Below are positions 58,658-64,000 of a DNA stretch of 64,000 nucleotides, in pieces (the stretch's first letter is position 1; the number at the start of each line of letters is the position of its first letter). The stretch lies in the NCBI RefSeq assembly GCF_002242805.1, contig NZ_MCGQ01000046.1, positions 30,438 through 94,437 on the forward strand, written 5' to 3'. A program made the translations under genes and the position numbers. The notes under the pieces were generated by a model. It made no database searches and was not told the DNA's origin. It was given only the letters and a program-made list of their open reading frames with translations. Origin of the DNA: Streptomyces diastatochromogenes (lineage in GTDB: Bacteria; Actinomycetota; Actinomycetes; Streptomycetales; Streptomycetaceae).

Positions 58658-60116
58658 CACCCGGATCCGGGGCGGTGGCCCGCAGGCTCCGCCGGGGCAG
58701 GGTCAGCAGCGCGACCGCCGCGGCGGCCAGGCACAGGGCCGCGCCGAGTTCGAAGCAGTCGCGGAAAGCGCGGGTGAAGACGGCCTCGTAGGCCTTGCGA
58801 CCGCTGAGTGACGCGGACGGTCCATGCTCGGCGACCGTCATGACCCCGACGAACAGGGACGCGCCGAGGCCGGCGCCCAGCTGCCGGGAGGAGTTCAGTC
58901 CCCGGGGCAGCGCACCGCTCCCGGACCGCGCGAAGCTCACCGGCAGGGCGAGCACCCCGCAGCCGTAGGCGATCAGCAGCAGCGGCAGCAGTACGTCGGC
59001 GAAGTGGTAGGCGCCGTCCCTCAGGCTCAGCAGGACGAACCCGGCCGCCGCCGCACCGCAGGCCACGGCCACCGTGGCGGCGAGACCCGCGCGGGCCGCC
59101 AGCGCGGGCAGGGTCGAACAGCCCAGCACCAGCCCGGCGACGGCGGGCAACAGGGCCCAGCCCACCGACTCGGGGGAGAGACCGCCCAGGAGCTGAAGGG
59201 CCATCGTGAGGACCAGCGCGGCACCGGCCAGACAGGCCGCCAGCAGCGCCACCACGGTGTACGCGCCGAACGCGGCCCGCTCCCGGTACAGCCGGGTGAA
59301 CAGGGACGGCTCCGACCCGCGCCGGCCGAGCCAGCTCAGCGAGGACGGTGTCAGCGCACCGGCCACCGCGACGGCGATGACCGTGGTCGGGGACACGCTG
59401 TGGTCCCCGAGCCAGCCGGCGAACCAGGCGAGGAAGCCCAGCGGGACGACGGCAGCCGCCGCGTGACCCACCCGGGACCGGGCCTCGGGGCTGGGGGCGG
59501 ACTCGGTGAGCGCCACCGGGACCAACAGCAGGAGCAGTACGCCGACGACGGCCTGGACCCAGAAGATGGCCGCACCCGACTCCACGGTGTCCAGCAGCAC
59601 CGTTGACGGCAGCAGCACCGCGGGTCCGGCAGCCGCGACGACCGCGAAGTGCACGCTCAGCGCCCGGTCACGGCCACGGCCCTCGGGATGCGTGGACTCG
59701 ATCAGCGCCACCGCACCGGCCGTGATCGCCGCCGCGGCGACACCCTGCACCGCCCGCGAGGTCAGCAGCACATCGGCGTCCTGCGACACCGCGGACGCCA
59801 TACCGGCGAGGCTGGACAGCACGAGACCGCCCATCAGCACCCGCCGCTGCCCGAACGCCTCGCCGAGCGCCACCGCGAGCACCGGCAGCGCGGCGAAACA
59901 CACGCTGTACGTGGTGAGCAGCCACGTCAGCCCCTCGATGGACAGCCGCGCCCGGTACTGGATCCACGGCAGCGCCACCGCGAAGGCCGTCGTGTCGAAG
60001 ACGACCAGTACCTGGGCGACGGCCAGCAGCACCACCGCCGACCGTCTGCGCAGTACCCCACTTGTTCCCCCGTGCGCGACCAACCCCGCTCGACCCCCAT
60101 CTGCAACACCGGTCAC
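58602..60116 (-). CDS. MFS transporter, DHA2-like drug exporter
   Basis: A 504-residue polytopic carrier with about 12-14 helices. Helix 1 ends FDTTAFAVALPWIQ, similar to the DxTIVNVALP motif of the 14-helix DHA2 exporters, followed by LTWLLTTYSVCFAALPVLAVALGEAFGQRRVLMGGL (motif A region with weak GxLaDRxGrkr). The substrate is unknown, but drugs or peptides are usual. It overlaps the 3' end of lysX on the other strand by 56 bases. GTG 60116 is the start taken; no strong ribosome site decides it. Confidence 0.88.
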   Translation of the reverse strand: MTGVADGGRAGLVAHGGTSGVLRRRSAVVLLAVAQVLVVFDTTAFAVALPWIQYRARLSIEGLTWLLTTYSVCFAALPVLAVALGEAFGQRRVLMGGLVLSSLAGMASAVSQDADVLLTSRAVQGVAAAAITAGAVALIESTHPEGRGRDRALSVHFAVVAAAGPAVLLPSTVLLDTVESGAAIFWVQAVVGVLLLLLVPVALTESAPSPEARSRVGHAAAAVVPLGFLAWFAGWLGDHSVSPTTVIAVAVAGALTPSSLSWLGRRGSEPSLFTRLYRERAAFGAYTVVALLAACLAGAALVLTMALQLLGGLSPESVGWALLPAVAGLVLGCSTLPALAARAGLAATVAVACGAAAAGFVLLSLRDGAYHFADVLLPLLLIAYGCGVLALPVSFARSGSGALPRGLNSSRQLGAGLGASLFVGVMTVAEHGPSASLSGRKAYEAVFTRAFRDCFELGAALCLAAAAVALLTLPRRSLRATAPDPGASDGAPAGTAGSPGSSGP

Positions 60117-60255
60117 TTCCCTGTGGACTGACCGATTATCAGAAACCCGGACGGCGGATCACAAGGGCCTTCGTGCTGCGCCGACCGAGTGCATTCCCGC
60201 CGCCGCACCGGTGTCGCTGTGGTGCGCCAGAGCCTGGCGGGGCGAGTGATGAGTC

Positions 60256-61092
60256 ATGCAGAAGGATCAGTTGTTCACACGGCGTCGGATGCTTCTCGCC
60301 TCGGTCTTCGCTCTCGGAGCCGCGGGCACCGCCGGAATCGTCATGGCGGACGGCGACGAGGACGCGGCCCGCATCGCCGCACCCGTCGCCGGCGCACCCG
60401 CACTCCAGGCGCTCAAGCCGTCCGCCTACCGCCTCCAGCCGCTCACCGGATACGGCCCGCCGCGCGCCGAGCCACGCAAGCTCAAGGTGCGCCAGGAGCC
60501 CATCCTGCAGATCTCCGGACGCGGCCGGCACATGATGCTGACCTTCGACGACGGACCCGACCCCCGCTACACCCCGCACATCCTCGACACCCTCGCCGAG
60601 TACGGCGTACGGGCGATGTTCTTCGTGTGCGGGGAGATGGCCGTCGCCAACAAGGAACTGCTGGCCCGGATGGCCGACGAGGGGCACGTCGTCGGCAACC
60701 ACACCTATACGCACCCCCTGCTGACCACCCTCAACCGCCGGGAGATCCGCTCCGAGATGGAGCGGACCAGCGACGTCATCGAGGACGCCTACGGGGAGCG
60801 CCCCCAGTGGTTCCGCGCACCCTACGGCGCCTGGAACCGCGCGGCCTTCCAACTCGGCGCCGACATGGGCATGGAGCCGATGGCCTGGACCGTCGACACC
60901 ACCGACTGGGAGACACCCGGCACCGGCACCATCGTCGACCGGGTCGAGAGCGGCGCCGCCCCCGGTGTCGTGGTGCTCTCCCACGACGCCGGGGGCGACC
61001 GGTCGCAGAGCGTCCACGCGATCCGCGAGTATCTGCCCCATCTGCTCGACTCCGGCTATCACCTCACCGTGCCGCGCCGCCGTCCGTCCTGA
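60256..61092 (+). CDS. Tat-exported NodB-domain polysaccharide deacetylase
   Basis: 278 residues. The N-terminus FTRRRMLLASVFALGAAGTAG is a twin-arginine signal. The NodB domain has motif 1 MLTFDDGPDPR, motif 2 VGNHTYTHPLL (metal His pair), motif 3 RAPYGAWN, and the late WTVDTTDW and VVLSHDAGG. It should remove N-acetyl groups from peptidoglycan, chitin or similar glycans outside the membrane. ATG 60256 has a weak site; the Tat motif position supports it. It is convergent with the sortase gene. Confidence 0.92.
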   Translation: MQKDQLFTRRRMLLASVFALGAAGTAGIVMADGDEDAARIAAPVAGAPALQALKPSAYRLQPLTGYGPPRAEPRKLKVRQEPILQISGRGRHMMLTFDDGPDPRYTPHILDTLAEYGVRAMFFVCGEMAVANKELLARMADEGHVVGNHTYTHPLLTTLNRREIRSEMERTSDVIEDAYGERPQWFRAPYGAWNRAAFQLGADMGMEPMAWTVDTTDWETPGTGTIVDRVESGAAPGVVVLSHDAGGDRSQSVHAIREYLPHLLDSGYHLTVPRRRPS

Positions 61093-61113
61093 CCGGGCCC
61101 TCGCCCGCCCGGT
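61092..61113. terminator. Hairpin between deacetylase and sortase genes
   Basis: A 7-bp stem ACCGGGC (61092-61098) with GCCCGGT (61107-61113) and 8-base loop fills most of the 30-base gap between two convergent genes and may terminate both. Confidence 0.5.
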
Positions 61114-61122
61114 GACGGTGGC

Positions 61123-61806
61123 TCACTCGACCGCGGCCAGGCGGGCGAAGACGACGACGTTCCCGTCGTAGCCGTGCTGCTTCGAGAAGCCTCCGCCGCA
61201 GGTGATCACCCGTAGTTCCGCCGTGCCCTTGGAGCCGTACACCCGGTCGCTCGGGAAGTCGTTCTTCGCGAAGACCTCGACTCCGTAGACCTGGAACACC
61301 GCGGTCCTCCCGTCCTTGCGCTGGATGTCGACGCGACTTCCCTTCTCCAGGGCCCCGAGTCCGTAGAACACGGCGGGGCCCTGCTTGTTGTCGACGTGCC
61401 CGACGATGATCGCGGTGCCCTTCTCCCCGGGCGAGACCGCACCGGTGAACCAGCCCGCCAGGTTGGGGTTCTCCGGCGGCGGGGCGCCGACCCAGCCCTG
61501 GGCGTCCAGGCCGACGGCCATGACGGGCGCGTCGACGTGGATCGAGGGGATCCGGATCCGGTCGGCCGCGCCGAACGGCAGGGCGGCGGGGCCGCTCGCG
61601 AACGGGCTCGGGGTGGCACCGCCGTCCGCCGTCGCCGCCGCTGCCGAAGCGGGCTGCGGCGGCCCGACGTCGAACTCTCCCGAACCGTTCCGAATGAGCG
61701 CCAGGCCGGTCAGCAGAACGAGCGCCACCACGCCCCAAGGGGCGCGCTTCCTCCGCCGCTCCTCCTCTTCGGCCAGCTCGGCCAGCTCGGACGCAGACAT
61801 TCGCAT
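61123..61806 (-). CDS. Class F sortase
   Basis: 227 residues. A charged N-terminus (ELAELAEEEERRRKRAP) is followed by one membrane anchor (WGVVALVLLTGLALI), a Ser/Ala/Pro-rich linker and the sortase barrel IRIPSIHVDAPVMAVGLDAQGWVGAP. Catalytic residues are His in IIVGHVDN, Cys in LRVITCGGGF and Arg in VVVFARL near the end. Class F enzymes of actinobacteria attach or process surface proteins, but their substrates are poorly known. The divergent Asn/Gly-rich surface protein at 62095 is a candidate partner. Confidence 0.92.
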   Translation of the reverse strand: MRMSASELAELAEEEERRRKRAPWGVVALVLLTGLALIRNGSGEFDVGPPQPASAAAATADGGATPSPFASGPAALPFGAADRIRIPSIHVDAPVMAVGLDAQGWVGAPPPENPNLAGWFTGAVSPGEKGTAIIVGHVDNKQGPAVFYGLGALEKGSRVDIQRKDGRTAVFQVYGVEVFAKNDFPSDRVYGSKGTAELRVITCGGGFSKQHGYDGNVVVFARLAAVE

Positions 61807-62094
61807 GGGAAAACGCTAAGTCCCGCGCGAGCGGCGGGCGACGGTGCGACGGGCGAACGGGTGGTCCGTCACCCTGTTGGAGCGCCATACGAGTTGCAGC
61901 CGAAAGGATTCTTCTGACGGTCTGTGACCTGCGGCAATATCCGATTGTGTGGTTTTCCCGTGGTGTGTCCGATCACCAGGACGGACCATTCTCGACATGC
62001 GGGCGTGTTCCGGGCGTCGGAGGGTTCTGTCGGGAGGTGCCTTCTCGCCGATAGTCCGGGTACGGGACCCGGAGTGCCTCCCGCGGAGGTTCAC

Positions 62095-62862
62095 ATGCGA
62101 AACCAACGTGCCCTGGCGGCCGCCTGCGCAGCGGTCGCCGTGCTGGGCCCGGCCGCCCCCGTGGCCGTAGCGGACGGTATGGGCAGCGGAGGCGGCTCGG
62201 ACACCGTCATCACCATCCCGGGCAACGGCAACATCGGAAACGGGTTGGGCAACGGCCTCGGGAACGGGTTCGGAAACGGTAACGGCAACTTCTGCCAGGG
62301 GAACAACAACGGGCGGAACGACAACAACGGGCGGAACGACAACAACGGCCGGTGCGACAACTTCGGCCGGGGCAACAACAACGAACGAGGCAACAACGGA
62401 CGGGGTGACAACAACGGTCGCGGTGACGACTTCGGCCATGGGGACGACTTCGGGGGCCGGCGCGACGGCAACCCCCGAAACATCCTCGCCTCGCCCACGG
62501 TGATCGCCGCCGGCGGCCGGCTCGCCATCACCGTGGACGGCTGCCGCGGTGGTACGGCGTCCTCGCGCGCCTTCCGCACCACCCAGCTGACGCAGATCCG
62601 CGAGGACACCTCGCGCGCCATCGCCATCATCGACAGCGACGCTCGTCCCGGCCGCTACGACATCACCGTCAACTGCAACGGCCGCACCCTGACCCGCCCC
62701 AACGCCTTCACCGTGCTCGGCGCCGTCCAGGGCGGACTCGGCGGCAGCGTCACCAGCGGGGCCACGCCGACCGACATGGCGATCGGCGGCGGACTGGTGG
62801 CCTCGGCGGTCATCGGAGGCGGTGCGTTCTGGCTGCGCCGCCGCGACGAGAAGCGGATCTGA
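62095..62862 (+). CDS. Asn/Gly-rich secreted protein with C-terminal membrane anchor
   Basis: 255 residues. A signal peptide (about 1-27, cleavage near AVADG) is followed by a low-complexity region (30-125) built from GN, NNGR and ND units, a beta-rich domain (about 130-215: ASPTVIAAGGRLAITVDGC ... ARPGRYDITVNCNG) with two cysteines that may pair, and a C-terminal helix with a basic tail (GGLVASAVIGGGAFWLRRRDEKRI). This ending resembles sorted surface proteins, yet no LPxTG-like motif is seen. ATG 62095 has GCGGAGG upstream. It is divergent from the class F sortase across 288 bases with no other gene. Confidence 0.82.
   Translation: MRNQRALAAACAAVAVLGPAAPVAVADGMGSGGGSDTVITIPGNGNIGNGLGNGLGNGFGNGNGNFCQGNNNGRNDNNGRNDNNGRCDNFGRGNNNERGNNGRGDNNGRGDDFGHGDDFGGRRDGNPRNILASPTVIAAGGRLAITVDGCRGGTASSRAFRTTQLTQIREDTSRAIAIIDSDARPGRYDITVNCNGRTLTRPNAFTVLGAVQGGLGGSVTSGATPTDMAIGGGLVASAVIGGGAFWLRRRDEKRI
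62305..62358 (+). repeat. 18-base coding tandem repeat in the Asn-rich gene
   Basis: Three adjacent units based on AACAACGGGCGGAACGAC (62305-62322, 62323-62340, and 62341-62358 with three changes) encode NNGRND repeats; further degenerate units follow. It is likely to vary in copy number by slippage. Confidence 0.8.
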
Positions 62863-62906
62863 CCGGCCCCGGATCCCGCCCGCCGGAGCGCGGCGCACCC
62901 TCGCAC

Positions 62907-62960
62907 GCGGACAGGCCTTCGCCCCGATTCCCCTGGGAACCGGGGCGAAGGCCTGTCCGC
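62907..62960. terminator. Long 54-base hairpin, bidirectional terminator
   Basis: Perfect 20-base arms (62907-62926 and 62941-62960) flank a 14-base centre that itself pairs as TTCCC-CT-GGGAA. It lies between two convergent genes, its right edge three bases from the stop of the DUF4239 gene. It is an unusually strong symmetric structure, fit to stop transcription from both sides. Confidence 0.85.
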
Positions 62961-62962
62961 GA

Positions 62963-63727
62963 TCAACCCTTGACGTGCGGGAACAGGTTCAGGAACGGGT
63001 CGGCGCTCGCCGCGATCCCTCTGCTGTAGGGGGCGTCGAAGTCCCAGATGAGGAACAGCATGAAGGCGATGGTCGCGGAGAAGAACCCGGCCAGGATCAA
63101 CTCGCGCCGGGTGCGCCGGATCTGCAGCGCGAAGACCATGCAGACGGTGATGACCGCCCCGGCGAGCAGCCCGAACCACACCACGCCCGGCATCGTCGCC
63201 CCGGTCGAGTCGGCGCGCGCGTTGCGCGCCTGGTCGGCGGCGGCCATCTGGTCCAGCAGCGGCTGGTAGGCCTGCGCCTCGAAATCGTTCTTCGGCTGAT
63301 AGTCCGTCACGTCGTGGCGGAGCGTGGCCAGCAGCTCGGTGCCACGCCCGGTGACGTGCCCGTGCTCGGTCATCGCCTTCCACTCGGTGGTCACCACGTA
63401 CTGGACGTAGGTGTCGGCGTCGCCCCGGATGCGGTCACGGACATCCGGCGGATACACCCGCACCCGCTCGGAGATCTCGTGCAGCGCCTGGGCCTCGGCC
63501 TGCACATGGTCCTGGGCGGCGCTGCGCGCCTCCCACACGCCCGCGATGGCCAGGCCCAGGACGATGGCGTACACGACGCCGATCCACATCGTCATGTACT
63601 CGATGACGTCGGGGGTCTCGCTGGGGTCCTCGTCGTCCGGAGCCCTCTTGTGCCGTACGAGGGTGATGACGACCACCACGGCACAGGCCCCCAGCATCGC
63701 GAGGACGAGAACAAGCCAATCCGACAA
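62963..63727 (-). CDS. DUF4239-family membrane protein
   Basis: 254 residues. Helices near 4-24 and 44-65 (MWIGVVYAIVLGLAIAGVWEARSAA), a cytoplasmic or external helical domain of about 110 residues, and two C-terminal helices (VVWFGLLAGAVITVCMVFAL and LILAGFFSATIAFMLFLIW). The arrangement and the DAPYSRGIAASADPF end match DUF4239, a bestrophin-like group of unknown function. TTG 63727 follows GGAGG at seven bases. The next minus-strand gene upstream ends 32 bases before it, so the two may be co-transcribed. Confidence 0.85.
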   Translation of the reverse strand: MSDWLVLVLAMLGACAVVVVITLVRHKRAPDDEDPSETPDVIEYMTMWIGVVYAIVLGLAIAGVWEARSAAQDHVQAEAQALHEISERVRVYPPDVRDRIRGDADTYVQYVVTTEWKAMTEHGHVTGRGTELLATLRHDVTDYQPKNDFEAQAYQPLLDQMAAADQARNARADSTGATMPGVVWFGLLAGAVITVCMVFALQIRRTRRELILAGFFSATIAFMLFLIWDFDAPYSRGIAASADPFLNLFPHVKG

Positions 63728-63758
63728 CAGGTGCCTCCAGAAGTGAGGGGCCGGCCCG

Positions 63759-64000
63759 TCAGCGCGGGCGCAGCGCCGCGACGGCGACGATCGCGGGAAC
63801 GGTGATCAGCAGGACGTAGGTGACCGGTGTGGTGGCGTCGGGCGCCGGGTGACGGGTGGCCCTGGGGTGGTACGCCGGGTAGCTCACCGGGGTCACGGAG
63901 GGGTGCGGTCGGGCCCTGGGTGCCGGGGTGGGCCTCGGCTTCGGGTCGGGCCGGGGGGTCGGCGTCGGGGTGGGCCGGGGCGCGGGTGGCGCCGGGGCGG
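63759..64000 (-). CDS. Pro/Thr/Arg-rich membrane protein, C-terminal part only
   Basis: The start lies beyond the right edge. The visible 80 residues are a Pro/Thr-rich run (PRPTPTPTPRPDPKPRPTPA), then VSYPAYHPRATRHPAPDATTPVTYV and one terminal membrane helix (VLLITVPAIVAVAAL) ending in RPR. It could be a wall-spanning surface protein anchored at the membrane. No function can be assigned. Confidence 0.6.
   Translation of the reverse strand, partial: APAPPAPRPTPTPTPRPDPKPRPTPAPRARPHPSVTPVSYPAYHPRATRHPAPDATTPVTYVLLITVPAIVAVAALRPR

Noticed and set aside
56075..58660. A minus-strand open frame of about 860 codons opposite lysX
   Set aside because: It has no ribosome site or motif and mirrors the LysX coding sequence; the plus-strand protein is unmistakable.
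62300..62430. Closely spaced repeats that could suggest a CRISPR array
   Set aside because: The units are 18 bases, adjacent without spacers, and translate in frame as Asn/Gly-rich repeats of a secreted protein.

Overview
This window is chromosomal DNA from a Streptomyces-type actinomycete. Base composition is strongly GC-rich, third codon positions are almost all G or C, and GTG/TTG starts and 4-base ATGA/GTGA gene overlaps are frequent. The gene families (PP2C SpoIIE phosphatase, EACC1/caspase module, class F sortase, LysX, DUF4239) fit this genus. Only one TTA codon was found in a called gene. No tRNA, rRNA, CRISPR array or insertion sequence was seen.

Layout. 1-4400: the start of a DMT exporter, an FhuF-like Fe-S protein, and the glucan pair glgA/glgM-like and glgC. 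4535-6856: a secreted GH92 alpha-mannosidase. 7009-14666: a WS/DGAT acyltransferase, two SDR proteins (one atypical, with a Cys4 knuckle), an HD-like protein, one or two small peptides, a GNAT coupled to a degenerate GyrB-like protein, and an amidase. 14878-19731: a Tat-exported GH29 alpha-L-fucosidase, an Lrp regulator divergent from an SMP-30 lactonase, and an astacin-like metalloprotease.

19974-30723 is a compact N-glycan utilisation locus: LacI regulator, three-gene sugar ABC importer, GH5 (beta-mannosidase type), GH85 endo-beta-N-acetylglucosaminidase and GH38 alpha-mannosidase. 31413-40145 is a complete-looking import and oxidation operon for L-fucose: GntR/FCD regulator, CUT2-type ABC importer, L-fuconate dehydratase, two dehydrogenases, mutarotase and lactonase, nearly all translationally coupled. 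With the GH92 and GH29 enzymes upstream, about 36 kb of this window looks devoted to taking apart glycoprotein glycans and burning the mannose and fucose released. The enzyme for the last step of fucose breakdown is not in the window.

40206-47525: a large multi-spanning protein, a lipase-maturation-factor homologue, a PAS-GAF-PP2C-kinase-like sensor phosphatase and an Fpg/Nei glycosylase. 47535-51981 (minus strand): an EACC1 plus caspase pair, the clearest candidate biological-conflict (defence or programmed-death) module here, lying downstream of an ECF sigma/anti-sigma set. 52052-64000: envelope functions, namely a CapA-like lipoprotein, amino-acid permease, universal stress protein, LysX (lysyl-phosphatidylglycerol synthase fused to lysyl-tRNA synthetase), MFS exporter, NodB deacetylase, class F sortase, an Asn/Gly-rich surface protein, DUF4239 protein and a Pro-rich membrane protein cut by the window edge.

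Several control elements are visible: a LacI-type palindrome (21062-21099), a GntR/FadR-type palindrome (32164-32178), an inverted repeat between the Lrp gene and the lactonase (17685-17731), an operator overlapping the fucosidase promoter, and several terminator hairpins. Family assignments come from reading motifs; no database search was run.
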